This document shows, in pieces, positions 50,664-59,501 of a stretch of DNA of 64,000 bases. Position numbers and translations under genes: made by a program. Below the pieces are notes generated by a model. It made no database searches. It had not been told where the DNA came from and saw only the letters and a list, made by a program, of their open reading frames with translations. Origin of the DNA: Gp6-AA40 sp963772955 (GTDB lineage Bacteria; Acidobacteriota; Vicinamibacteria; Vicinamibacterales; UBA2999); NCBI GenBank assembly GCA_963772955.1, contig CAVYZF010000008.1, forward strand, positions 372,001-436,000, written 5' to 3'. How positions within the stretch are numbered: the first letter of the stretch is position 1; every line of letters starts with the position of its first letter.

Positions 50664-51764
50664 TCAGTCTATTCGAAGCCTCTCGGTGGAGTAGGCGATG
50701 CCGTGTGGGCGACCGGTGCCGGGATACAGCCACGTCTCGACTTTCCCGCGATCCAGGTCCACCCGTGCCACTCCGCCCTGGCCGGCTGCTCCGGCGTCGA
50801 ACGTCGCGTAGACGTATCGGCCGTCAGGTGAATCGACGGCGAGGTCGCCGAACGTTCCCTCGCCGCCGATATCGACGGTGCCCCTCAGCGTGAGGTTCCG
50901 CGTGTTCACGAACGCCAGGCGCGCTGGTGGCTTGCCGCGAAGGCTGACGATGAGTGTGCGTTCGTCGCGGGTGAGTATCAGCGACTCGGGCTGTAAGTCC
51001 ACCGCGCCCATGGAGACCTCGTCTGTGACGACGAAGCTGTCCACATCAACCGTCTTGACCTTCCCTTCGTTTCTCATCGACACATACAAGAGTTCTCCGT
51101 CCCGCGTGGACAACACTTCGCTCGGCTGGCCACCCGATGTGTCACCTGGACTGAGGCTTCTCAGGATGCGCCCAGTTCGTGTCGACAGCTTCGTGATGAG
51201 ATTTCCCATCTCGTGCGGCACGAAGATGAAACGGCCGTCAGGGGAGGGATGAGGCGCGTGAGCCAAGGGGCCGGACTGGGTGCTGGAGGTGTATTCGCGA
51301 ACGTCGTGAGTGCGCGCGTCGATCGCGGCAATTCTGTTGGTCCCGAATAGCCCCACGTAGACCGTCCTCTCGTCCGGGCTCAACTCGACATGATGGGGAC
51401 GCGTTCCCGCGCCGAACTGGATCGTGTCGAGAACGTCGAGGGTCGAAGCAGACAACACGAAGACGCTGTCTGCGTCATTGGTCACGAACGCCTTATGCGT
51501 CCGGTGAGACACGACCAGATCGTGGACGCCCGCCCCTACGGTAATAGGGCTTGGCTTCACGACCTTCCCGGTGTCGGTGTCGAACACCGTGAGCGTCCCC
51601 TGGTCACGGTTCGCGACCCAGATGCTATCGCCCTTCCAGGGGCCATGGCCCCAGTGAGCGGAGACGCTCGTCAGAGATGCGATGACGATCGAACACAACA
51701 GGGCGATCACCGTGCGGCGACCATGCTCGGATTCCGGCCCGCGGTGACGAGGCTTTGTTGGCAT
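50664..51764 (-). CDS. secreted YncE-like seven-bladed beta-propeller
   Basis: A 366-residue exported protein from ATG 51764 (AAGGATC about 10 nt upstream; the frame to 51806 is longer). The hydrophobic segment TVIALLCSIVIASLTSVSAH is a signal or anchor. Propeller repeats: SIWVANRDQGTLTVFDTDTG, HDLVVSHRTHKAFVTND, HHVELSPDERTVYVGLFG, HPSPDGRFIFVPHEMGN and VDSPDGRYVYATFDAGAAG. HWGHGPWKG near the start and PGTGRPHGI near the end frame the domain. YncE-type proteins bind DNA or ligands and some are cell-envelope adapters. No activity follows from the sequence. It may be co-transcribed with the histidine phosphatase. Confidence 0.82.
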   Translation of the reverse strand: MPTKPRHRGPESEHGRRTVIALLCSIVIASLTSVSAHWGHGPWKGDSIWVANRDQGTLTVFDTDTGKVVKPSPITVGAGVHDLVVSHRTHKAFVTNDADSVFVLSASTLDVLDTIQFGAGTRPHHVELSPDERTVYVGLFGTNRIAAIDARTHDVREYTSSTQSGPLAHAPHPSPDGRFIFVPHEMGNLITKLSTRTGRILRSLSPGDTSGGQPSEVLSTRDGELLYVSMRNEGKVKTVDVDSFVVTDEVSMGAVDLQPESLILTRDERTLIVSLRGKPPARLAFVNTRNLTLRGTVDIGGEGTFGDLAVDSPDGRYVYATFDAGAAGQGGVARVDLDRGKVETWLYPGTGRPHGIAYSTERLRID

Positions 51765-51882
51765 CGAGAGATCCTTCCAGGCGCGCGCTGACAGGCGAAC
51801 GTCCATGCATGTGTGGCGTCTGGATCTAAGGGCGCAAAAGCGACGGAAATCCCCTCATCCGGGGTCGAACGGAGTGGCGACC

Positions 51883-54546
51883 CTACTTTGAGCTGCCGTA
51901 TCGAGCGCCATCGCGCTCGAAGCGCCGGCGCAGCGGATCGAGGAGTGCCGTGAATTCCGGATCGCGGCGAATGGGATCGAGCAGACTGTCTCGCATCAAC
52001 CAGGGATAGCAGGGGAAACCTGTGTCGGCCGCCTGCTGAAGCCACTTGATGCTGGCACGGGCGTCGCCGAGTTGTGCCCAGGCGGCACCGAGGCTGTAGG
52101 CAACGTGGTGATCCATGTACGGCCCGTGCTCGATGCCGAGGACACGGGCGCGCGCTGCGGCGTGATCGCCGGCGGCGGCTTCGACACCCGCGAGCGCGGC
52201 TTGCGAACGGATGTCCGGGCGTCCGGGCGAGCGCTGCACCGCGGCAAGTGTGGCGCGCGCGGTGGCCACGTCGCCTGAATAGAACTGCGCCAACCCGAGG
52301 TAGTTGCGAATGACCGGCGCGTCCGACCTTGCCAGGAGTGCTGCCGCCTGGTCACGAGCCTGTTTGTAGGATCCGTTCAATAGGCTCCCAACCACCTCGA
52401 GCCTGGCGATTTCGACGTTTCCGAGGGGATTCAGCTGATGTGCGGCTTCGGCCTCCTCCTTCATGCGATCGAGGAGTCCCAGGTGGTAGAACGCGCGCAT
52501 CCGCACGACGTGTGCGAGCTCCAGCGTGGGATCGATCGCCAGCGCACGAGTCGCGTCCGCGATCACCTCAGGCCAGTTGAAGGCGCCGTGCAACGTCCCG
52601 GCGGCACTGGCCATCGCAAGCGTTGCTTCGGCGAGCGATGGGTCGGCTGCCAACGCAGCCTTGGCATCACGTTCGGCACGCGCGCCCCATGCGGACGCCT
52701 CGGTCTCGTACGCATAGCGAATGCTGAACCAGGCGGATGCGATGGCCAGGCCGGCACGTGCCAGCGCGTAGTCAGGATCGAGCGCCAGCGCTCGCTCGAA
52801 GTCCGCGATCGCCGCCTTCATGCTCTGCTCCGTGTAGTTCACGAATGACGCGCGACCGCGCAGGTAGAGGTCATAGGCCTGCGCGTTGTCCGTGTAGCGC
52901 CGTCGAACGCGTTCGCGCTGGTCGGCGGTCAGTTCCACGCGCATCGCGCCGACGACTTCATCGGCGATCGTGTCCTGCAGATTCGTCAAGGCACTTCGCA
53001 GCACGTCGTAGCTCCGTGCCCACGTCACCGCGCCGTCAGAACTTTGGACGAGCTGAAGAGTGATGCGATACGCGTCGGCGTTCCGCTGGATTGTTCCGAA
53101 GAGCACATACCCGACGTCAAGCGCTTTGGCGACCGTCGCCGTTTCTGCCGGCGCATCCGCGTAACGCATCACCGCCGCGGTGGGGCGCAACCCGATCTGG
53201 CGAGTCGCCGCGAGTCGAGTGATGATCGAGTCCGCGATCCCGACGCCAAGATGCTCGTCGCCGCGGGCGTCTCCGACCATGCGGAGCGGGAGAACAGCCA
53301 GTTGGACGGTGGCCGCGGGTGTGGGTGAAACCAGACGCAGTGTCGGTGCCGACAGGAACAGCGCCGTACCCGCAGACACGAGCAACGCGACCACGCTGGC
53401 GGCTGCGCTTACGCGGTGTTCCGAGATGAACCGGCGCAACCAACCGGCCTCACGAGTCGAGCGCAGGACACTGGCAATTCGCTGTAGCTCTCCGAGGAGA
53501 TCCCCCGCGGACTGCAATCGATCGGCAGGACTCTTGGCCAGGCATCGGCTCACCAGCGCTTCGACTCCGCTCGGTATCGACGGGACGAGCTCACGAAGCG
53601 GTGGCGGCTCCTGCGCCATGATGGCCGTCATCAGGCTCGCGCCGCTTCTGCCTTGGAACGCCCTTTTTCCGCTGAGCATCTCGTAGAGCAGACAACCGAA
53701 GGCGAATACATCGGTACGAGCGTCCGTCGGCAGACCCTCGAGTTGCTCGGGAGCCATGTAGTGCAGCGTGCCGACGATCGTGCCTGGCGTCGTCAGATCG
53801 GAGTCGGGGGTGAGCGATGCTCCCACGGCGAGAGGCGTAGTCGCTTTCGCAAGTCCGAAGTCGAGGAGCTTGGTGCCGGCAGACGTCAGCATGACGTTCC
53901 GCGGCTTGAGATCGCGATGGACGATGGCGGCGCGATGAGCCGTGTCGAGTGCCGACGCAATCTGAATGGCACAATCGAGCGCGTCCTCGACAGCGAGTGC
54001 GCTCTTCGCAAGCCGGTCCGCGAGTGTCTCCCCGTTGAGGTACTCCATGACGAGGTAAGGCACTGGTGCGTGGCCCGCCGCCGCGTGCGTGCCGACGTCA
54101 TGGAGCATGCAGATGTGGGGATGATTCAGTCCGGCAATGACGCGCGCCTCCCGCTCGAAACGATCGCGCGCGGGCCCATCGACGGCGACGTGCGAGACGA
54201 GCACTTTGATCGCGACGATCCTTCCGAGTCGCGTGTCGCGCGCACGGTAAACCTCGCCCATGCCGCCACCGCCAATCCGGGATTCCAGGCGGTACGGACC
54301 GAATTGCGCGCCTTCCAGATTGTCGTCCGGCAACTCGGCACCAGACGCAACGCACGTCGTCTCGAGAAAATCGCCGGCGCGTTCGTGTGCGTCCAGCAGC
54401 GTCGAGGCATGAGCACGTAGTCGCTCGTCTCCGACGCAGGCTTCCATGATGAAGCCGCGGCGCTGCCCGACAGGCAGAGCGACAGCCCCTTCGAAAATAT
54501 CCCGCACACGCCGCCACTCGTCGGGACGAAGTGAGGTCATGTCCAT
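51883..54546 (-). CDS. Ser/Thr protein kinase with TolB-like domain and TPR repeats
   Basis: An 887-residue membrane kinase. Residues about 80-355 hold the kinase: IGGGGMGEVYRARD, VAIKVLVSH, VHRDLKPRNVMLT, LLDFGLAKA and LHYMAPEQLEG. One membrane helix follows (SVVALLVSAGTALFLSA). Then comes a TolB/FlgO-like domain (VQLAVLPLRMVGDARGDEHL; LDVGYVLFGTIQRNADAYRI) and at least six TPR-like helices (AQAYDLYLRGRASFVNYTEQ; ALALDPDYALARAGLAIASA). This is the standard Acidobacteriota arrangement paired with an ECF sigma factor, here separated from it by one gene. A dyad GGAGGATACCTCC (54554-54566) lies just before the start and includes the ribosome-binding site, so it could mask it. Confidence 0.92.
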   Translation of the reverse strand: MDMTSLRPDEWRRVRDIFEGAVALPVGQRRGFIMEACVGDERLRAHASTLLDAHERAGDFLETTCVASGAELPDDNLEGAQFGPYRLESRIGGGGMGEVYRARDTRLGRIVAIKVLVSHVAVDGPARDRFEREARVIAGLNHPHICMLHDVGTHAAAGHAPVPYLVMEYLNGETLADRLAKSALAVEDALDCAIQIASALDTAHRAAIVHRDLKPRNVMLTSAGTKLLDFGLAKATTPLAVGASLTPDSDLTTPGTIVGTLHYMAPEQLEGLPTDARTDVFAFGCLLYEMLSGKRAFQGRSGASLMTAIMAQEPPPLRELVPSIPSGVEALVSRCLAKSPADRLQSAGDLLGELQRIASVLRSTREAGWLRRFISEHRVSAAASVVALLVSAGTALFLSAPTLRLVSPTPAATVQLAVLPLRMVGDARGDEHLGVGIADSIITRLAATRQIGLRPTAAVMRYADAPAETATVAKALDVGYVLFGTIQRNADAYRITLQLVQSSDGAVTWARSYDVLRSALTNLQDTIADEVVGAMRVELTADQRERVRRRYTDNAQAYDLYLRGRASFVNYTEQSMKAAIADFERALALDPDYALARAGLAIASAWFSIRYAYETEASAWGARAERDAKAALAADPSLAEATLAMASAAGTLHGAFNWPEVIADATRALAIDPTLELAHVVRMRAFYHLGLLDRMKEEAEAAHQLNPLGNVEIARLEVVGSLLNGSYKQARDQAAALLARSDAPVIRNYLGLAQFYSGDVATARATLAAVQRSPGRPDIRSQAALAGVEAAAGDHAAARARVLGIEHGPYMDHHVAYSLGAAWAQLGDARASIKWLQQAADTGFPCYPWLMRDSLLDPIRRDPEFTALLDPLRRRFERDGARYGSSK

Positions 54547-54597
54547 GGTGTGCGGAGGATACCTCCTGTCACCGGTGTGAAAGTCCGGATAGACGCC

Positions 54598-55122
54598 TCA
54601 CTCCACATAGAGCGAGTTCAGCAGTCTCGATACGCTCGGCCAGTTGCGTTGGAACGCCTCCGGGCTGCTCGCACTGATGTCCACCAGTGCGACCGAACCG
54701 GCGGCAAGAATCGCGACTCGAAGATGCTCGCGCCGTGCTCCTCCATTGAAGTTGCTGAAGGTCGCCACAATCGCCGCCTCTGCACCTTTCACGGCCAGCG
54801 GCCTGAACACCGGGGGTGCGAGAATTCTGTCTTCCCGATACACCGCGGATACTCGGTCGCGAAAGAGCAGCTGCCGGAAGTCACGCTGAAAATCGCCGCG
54901 GAACGGCCGAAAGTCGTAGACGTGAATGATGCCATCGAGGCCGTCTGATATCCACGTTGCAGCTTCGTGATTGTTGCCGCCGGCAAAGCCGTCCGGCCCG
55001 TTGTAGCGGAGCGTCGGCATCGCCCCCGTCGTGTCGCCCCCAAGCGTGGCGAGTATCGAAAGGATCAGGACGACGGAAAGCGAGCCATGCCGTACGGGGT
55101 CTTGCCCGGGCGTCCTGCTCAT
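54598..55122 (-). CDS. secreted hypothetical protein between sigma factor and kinase
   Basis: A 174-residue protein with signal peptide LSVVLILSILATLGG. The mature part starts PTLRYNGPDGFAGGNNHEAA and continues IHVYDFRPFRGDFQRDFRQL and VKGAEAAIVATFSNFNGGAR, a compact beta-rich domain with no Cys. I do not recognise the family. It is inserted between the ECF sigma gene (62 bp upstream) and the Ser/Thr kinase (51 bp downstream) on the same strand, so it may report on or modulate that pair. The start at 55122 lies just before the sigma factor's stop region. Confidence 0.65.
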   Translation of the reverse strand: MSRTPGQDPVRHGSLSVVLILSILATLGGDTTGAMPTLRYNGPDGFAGGNNHEAATWISDGLDGIIHVYDFRPFRGDFQRDFRQLLFRDRVSAVYREDRILAPPVFRPLAVKGAEAAIVATFSNFNGGARREHLRVAILAAGSVALVDISASSPEAFQRNWPSVSRLLNSLYVE

Positions 55123-55184
55123 CGTCTCTTAAAGCGAGAAACGACGAGAACCTCCCTCACGCAGGCGGCGAATCTTCTTTCCGG

Positions 55185-55763
55185 CTAGGGACGGGACATC
55201 GACAAGCGATCGTACAGCCACGCCTTCGCGGCAGCCCAGTCGCGTTCCACTGTGGCCCGGGATACCTCCAGCGCCAAAGCTGTTTCCTCGATCGTGAGGC
55301 CGCCGAAGTACTTGAGCTCCACCACGCGACACAGACGGGGGTCGAGCGCCATCAACGCGTCGAGCGCTTGGTCTAGTTCGAGAATGTCGATATCGGTTGG
55401 CGATGTGGCCGGTGACGCGTCGCCCAGGCTGACCAACGTCGCGCCACCACCCCGCTTCCCGGCATCGCGGTGCCGGGCATGATCGACGAGGATCTGCCGC
55501 ATCAGTCGCGAGGCGACCGCGAAAAAGTGCGAGCGATTCTCCAGTGTCATTCGATCGAGGCCGACGAGTCGCAGAAACGCCTCATGGACCAGATCGCTTG
55601 TCTGCAGCGAGTGTCCTTCCCGTTCCGACCGCAAGCGCACGCGAGCCAGGCGTCTGAGCTCCTCGTAGACGACGGGAACCAGACGATCGAGCGCTTCCTT
55701 CTGTCCTTGTCGCCATTGGACAAGGAGGCCGGTGACGTCCTGTGTAGACGACGTGTCCGTCAT
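55185..55763 (-). CDS. ECF RNA polymerase sigma factor (TIGR02999-type)
   Basis: A 192-residue sigma factor. Region 2: EALDRLVPVVYEELRRLARV, LQTSDLVHEAFLRLVGLDRM and NRSHFFAVASRLMRQILVDH. Region 4: LDALMALDPRLCRVVELKYF, GGLTIEETALALEVSRATVE and RDWAAAKAWLYDRLS. The ARHRDAGKRGGGAT linker is typical of the Planctomycetota/Acidobacteriota TIGR02999 group, whose members have no classical anti-sigma gene and are often tied to Ser/Thr kinases. Its ATG directly abuts the stop of the TonB receptor gene upstream, so the two may be one transcript. Confidence 0.93.
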   Translation of the reverse strand: MTDTSSTQDVTGLLVQWRQGQKEALDRLVPVVYEELRRLARVRLRSEREGHSLQTSDLVHEAFLRLVGLDRMTLENRSHFFAVASRLMRQILVDHARHRDAGKRGGGATLVSLGDASPATSPTDIDILELDQALDALMALDPRLCRVVELKYFGGLTIEETALALEVSRATVERDWAAAKAWLYDRLSMSRP

Positions 55764-58700
55764 CTAGAAGTTCAACGTCATGTTCACGCGCGCGAAACGT
55801 GGCGGCACGATCGACGTCGGCCGCAACCAGCTCGCACCTTGTGTGGCGTAGTCGAACGTCTGCTCGTAGCCAGCCGGGTCGTTGGTGTTGAACAGGTTGT
55901 ACAGGTCCACGCCGATGTCCGCTCGTCGCCGCCCGAACCGCAACACCTTCGCAAACCGCACGTCGATCTGCGTGACGCGGTCGCCGTACACCTCCGCCGG
56001 TTCGACCAGGTTCACCGTCGTCGTGCCATTCGCGTTGGACCCGGACGGAAGCCTGCCAAGCAGATCCCGTACGACCGTGTTGGGCACGTTGTAGTTCGCC
56101 GCCAGCGATGCCCCGTTAGTGGCCGAGTTGGTGGCCTGCAAGAACGGAATGGTCGTGCGCAGCGAGCGGAAGGTTCCGCTCACCAGGACATCGATCTTCG
56201 GAACCGTGTAGCTCGCCAGCCCACGGACTGCGGTAATCCACGGCTCCGTCACGGCGCATCCGCGCGGGTCCGGGCTGTCGATGTTGACGACGGTCTCGCA
56301 GCGATCCTGCACACCACGCCCGGTGCTCGTACCTCCCTGGAGCATGACCCCGCCTTTCAAGCGCGCGTTGGCCGTCACATCGACGCCGTGCCAGTACCAG
56401 GTACGCGCCGCCCCGAAGTTGGTCTCGAAGGTCTGGAAGTTCTGCGCGCCCCTGGCGGCTGCCGTCGGCGTGGGATCGTACGACGTCACCGGGTAACCGC
56501 CGCCACCAGGAAGATCGGGATGGAGCGGTGCCGTCAACGTCCACGGCTGGTAATCCGCCGGCCCGATCAGCTGATTGTCGGTGACGAGAAAATTCTGGAA
56601 CCAGCGCCTGTTGTAACCGACTTCCACGCCGACGCGCGGCAGCACTTCCTGCTGCAGCGAGACGCCGAACTGCCAGTCCGATTCCCGCACGCTCCACCCT
56701 TCCAGAATGGCCGGGTCGATGATCGTCAGGTTCGGATTCGGATTACCGAAATTGAGGTCATTTCCAGTGAGAGCAGCGCACCGATCGCCGCCAGACGCCA
56801 GGTTGTCTTGTAGTCGCGGGTTGCCGAGGTCGCAGTCGATCTGGAAGTTCCGGTTGCCATCGGTCCACGGCCGCGCCGTGATCCGGGTCACGGTCTTCAC
56901 GGCTGGATTGTTCGCCGCATAGACGCCACCGACCTCGGCGCTCTTGAGGTACTTTCCGAGGTTGCCCTTGATCGCCGTCTTGCCATTGCCGAACAGATCG
57001 TAGGCGACACCCATGCGCGGTGTGAGGTCGTTGTAGCCCTTGACGCTCACGGTGCGCTCGAACGAGATCGGCTGTGGATTGAAGATCGACGTCTCCATCG
57101 TGCCGTTACCTTCGGCGGGCGCCCAGCTCCAGGCGCGGTCGTAGCGAATCGCCCCTTGCAGCGTCAGTTTGCCCAGCGTCCACTGATCCTGGGCGAACAG
57201 TGCCGTCGTCATCGTGCGATCGGTCGTGTCCCACCGTGGCGCGAGGACGTAGCCAAAGCTGATCGGATTCCTGTTGTTGAACGTGTATCGCAACTGCGAA
57301 TCGTTGGCGACTCGACCGGACGTCTGCTCCAGGCTCGAACCCATGTAGCCGATCTTGAAGTTGTGCGCGCCGCTGACACGTGACACCGACGCCCGCCACT
57401 GGATCGAGCTGGCCTTGTTGTCTGCAAAGGCGTGAGCGTTCGGATCGTAAAGGCCGCGATAGCTGAAATTCGCCAGTCCATAGATAGTGGACTGCTCGGT
57501 GACCGGTATCAGGTCGGTGAGGCCATCGGGTGGCACCTGACCGTTGCCCGCGAACCGGTAGTGGAAGCGCGAGAATCCCGCGTCGAGGAGCAGCCGGTTC
57601 GACACCGGAGACGACCAGGTCGCTTGCGTCACGTAGTACGGCAGGTCGTGGTAGCCAGGAAACGCCTCCGGCGAGTTGGTCGCGTTTCCAACGCCGATCC
57701 AGTCCCCACTTCGGGCCCGGCAGCCCTCACCGGCTTCTGTGAGCGTGGACCCCTGACACCGATACTGATTCTCCTGGGAGAACGACACGCGGTTGCGCGG
57801 CGTCAACTGTCCGGTCAAACGGATCGAGAAGATGTCGTAGCGCGACGCGTTACGCGTGACGACCGCCTGGTCGCGCGCGTAGTCCCAATGCGTTGCATCT
57901 CCGGCGTAGAGGTTGGCGTAGGCCCCCGAGACCCCTGTCGTCTGCCCGAACGTGCGTGCGCTGCCGAAGAACCACAGGCGGTCTCGCAGAATCGGCCCTC
58001 CCAAGGCCCCGTTCACATCGAACGCGTTGATGAGCGCAGACGGTTCCAGAATTCCGATCGCGCGCAACTCGTCGTCAACGTTGTTCGAGCGAGACCATTC
58101 CCCCGCACCGCTATAGAAGGCAGACCCCGCGAACGTGTTGCCCCCCGAGCGCGGCACGAGGTTCATGATGGGGCCGCCGGTTTCGGCCTCGCCCAGGCCA
58201 CCAGACACGAGCACTTGAATCTCATCGACGTTGGTGACGTCGTAGGCCAGCGACGAGACGCCCGCACCGGAGCCCGGCTCGGTCACCAGCAGGCCGTTGA
58301 CTGAGATGCGTCCTTCGTTCTGACGGCCGCCATGTGCCGTGAAGCGGTTGATCTGTCCCGGGTTCGTCTCCGCGCCGACGCCACCGGTCGGCATCAGCGA
58401 CGCGATGTTGGTCATGATGCCCGTGTAACTGCGCGTGACTGGCAGCGATTGGAGCACGTCGTTGCTCAGCACTGTTTCTCGACGCGTCGTCTGCACGTCA
58501 ACGACCGGCGCCTCCCCGGTCACGGTGAGCGTTTCCTCCAGCGCTCCCAGTCGGAGCTCGACATCGACTGTCGCAGCGCCGGAACCGGACAGCGTCAAGC
58601 CGTCCCGCACGACTCTCGAGAAGCCTGTCAGCACGTATGTGACTGAGTAATTTCCCGGAGGCAGATCGGTGATCCGGTACTGGCCCGATCCATCGGTGAC

Positions 58701-58871
58701 GGCGGTGCGGACTTTTTCGATTAGGGCCGAGCTACTCGCTTCGACCGTCACCCCAGGCAACACACTGCCGGACGGGTCCCGAACCACTCCCGCTAACGTC
58801 GTCTGTGCATGTGCGAAGGCAGGGAGAACGAGGAACCCAAAGAGAAGCAACGAACGCGACATCGACCTCAT
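55764..58871 (-). CDS. TonB-dependent receptor, Oar-like with carboxypeptidase-regulatory domain
   Basis: A 1035-residue outer-membrane receptor from ATG 58871 (AGGAAGAGG upstream). After signal peptide LLLFGFLVLPAFAHAQ comes a CarboxypepD_reg sandwich (LAGVVRDPSGSVLPGVTVEA; QYRITDLPPGNYSVTYVLTG). A plug follows (VVDVQTTRRETVLSNDVLQS; LPVTRSYTGIMTNIASLMP; NQFTAHGG-like RFTAHGGRQNEGRISVNGLL; SGGLGEAETGGPIMNLVPRS), then a barrel ending GVDLYNLFNTNDPAGY and FARVNMTLNF with terminal Phe. The order receptor, sigma factor, kinase is seen in nutrient-responsive Acidobacteriota loci. The ligand is unknown. Confidence 0.9.
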   Translation of the reverse strand: MRSMSRSLLLFGFLVLPAFAHAQTTLAGVVRDPSGSVLPGVTVEASSSALIEKVRTAVTDGSGQYRITDLPPGNYSVTYVLTGFSRVVRDGLTLSGSGAATVDVELRLGALEETLTVTGEAPVVDVQTTRRETVLSNDVLQSLPVTRSYTGIMTNIASLMPTGGVGAETNPGQINRFTAHGGRQNEGRISVNGLLVTEPGSGAGVSSLAYDVTNVDEIQVLVSGGLGEAETGGPIMNLVPRSGGNTFAGSAFYSGAGEWSRSNNVDDELRAIGILEPSALINAFDVNGALGGPILRDRLWFFGSARTFGQTTGVSGAYANLYAGDATHWDYARDQAVVTRNASRYDIFSIRLTGQLTPRNRVSFSQENQYRCQGSTLTEAGEGCRARSGDWIGVGNATNSPEAFPGYHDLPYYVTQATWSSPVSNRLLLDAGFSRFHYRFAGNGQVPPDGLTDLIPVTEQSTIYGLANFSYRGLYDPNAHAFADNKASSIQWRASVSRVSGAHNFKIGYMGSSLEQTSGRVANDSQLRYTFNNRNPISFGYVLAPRWDTTDRTMTTALFAQDQWTLGKLTLQGAIRYDRAWSWAPAEGNGTMETSIFNPQPISFERTVSVKGYNDLTPRMGVAYDLFGNGKTAIKGNLGKYLKSAEVGGVYAANNPAVKTVTRITARPWTDGNRNFQIDCDLGNPRLQDNLASGGDRCAALTGNDLNFGNPNPNLTIIDPAILEGWSVRESDWQFGVSLQQEVLPRVGVEVGYNRRWFQNFLVTDNQLIGPADYQPWTLTAPLHPDLPGGGGYPVTSYDPTPTAAARGAQNFQTFETNFGAARTWYWHGVDVTANARLKGGVMLQGGTSTGRGVQDRCETVVNIDSPDPRGCAVTEPWITAVRGLASYTVPKIDVLVSGTFRSLRTTIPFLQATNSATNGASLAANYNVPNTVVRDLLGRLPSGSNANGTTTVNLVEPAEVYGDRVTQIDVRFAKVLRFGRRRADIGVDLYNLFNTNDPAGYEQTFDYATQGASWLRPTSIVPPRFARVNMTLNF

Positions 58872-58946
58872 TGAGACACCTCTTCCTCATGAGTCTGCAT
58901 CCAGGCGAGCGAGAACTTCGATGCGGCACCGAAGAACGGGGACATC

Positions 58947-59135
58947 CTACACCGGAGTGCGATGCGTGCACTCCAGGGGCGATGCTGCCGCGTCTGACTT
59001 CACGAATCGAAATTCTGCGATGTGGTTCGTGCCGTCCAGCAATTTGATGAGCAGCTGGCGACATGAGCCGGCCCACGTCTTGTCCGTCTTCCCGCGTCCA
59101 TTCCATTTGGAGGCGAGGTCCGCTTCGCAGATCAT
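58947..59135 (-). CDS. possible small protein, low confidence
   Basis: A 62-codon frame from ATG 59135 reads MICEADLASKWNGRGKTDKT, WAGSCRQLLIKLLDGTNHIA and EFRFVKSDAAAS to a TAG. Its composition (Trp, Lys, Asn, hydrophobic-polar alternation) looks more protein-like than most antisense frames here. It occupies a 270-bp gap between the receptor and SUI1 genes that has no other content. Against it, the start is only 7 bp from the divergent GTG of SUI1, leaving no room for two promoters, and no ribosome site is clear. I cannot name a family. Confidence 0.3.
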   Translation of the reverse strand: MICEADLASKWNGRGKTDKTWAGSCRQLLIKLLDGTNHIAEFRFVKSDAAASPLECTHRTPV

Positions 59136-59141
59136 GATCTC

Positions 59142-59501
59142 GTGAGTCTCAAGAACAACGCGCGCCTTGTCTACTCCACAGAGGACTCCGGCAAGTGCCC
59201 CGTGTGCGGATGGCCTCAGCGAAATTGCCAGTGCAGCACGCGGCACGCGGCCAACGCGCCCATTCCCACGCGCGTCGTCGCGAAGCTCCGAATGGAAAAG
59301 AAGGGGCGCGGAGGGAAGACCGTGACCGTGGTCTACGACCTCCCACAAAACGCTCAGTTCCTGAAGGAACTGAGCCAGGAGCTCAAGAAGGCGTGCGGTA
59401 CCGGCGGGGCAGTGGTCGAAGGCGGCGTCGAACTGCAGGGCGATGTTCGTGAGCGCGTGCGTGACATCTTGCTCAAGCGAGGATACGTCGTCAAAGGCTG
59501 A
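59142..59501 (+). CDS. bacterial SUI1/eIF1-like (YciH-type) protein
   Basis: A 119-residue protein from GTG 59142. The N-terminal third carries CPVCGWPQRNCQC, a Cys-rich ribbon, after LVYSTEDSGK. The SUI1 fold follows: TRVVAKLRMEKKGRGGKTVT, VVYDLPQNAQFLKELSQELK, KACGTGGAVVEGGVELQGDV and RERVRDILLKRGYVVKG. Bacterial YciH proteins bind the small ribosomal subunit and can modulate start selection under stress. The GGKTVTVVYDL region is the ribosome-facing loop. It stands alone, and its 3' half is overlapped antisense by the tail of the nuclease gene. Confidence 0.9.
   Translation: MSLKNNARLVYSTEDSGKCPVCGWPQRNCQCSTRHAANAPIPTRVVAKLRMEKKGRGGKTVTVVYDLPQNAQFLKELSQELKKACGTGGAVVEGGVELQGDVRERVRDILLKRGYVVKG

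Noticed and set aside
55470..56813. 447-residue plus-strand frame across the sigma factor and receptor genes
   Set aside because: Antisense to two recognisable genes and Arg/Val/His-rich; not coding.
59142..59501. SUI1 as eukaryotic or archaeal contamination
   Set aside because: Bacterial YciH/SUI1 proteins are widespread and the gene shares the GC-rich codon use of its neighbours.
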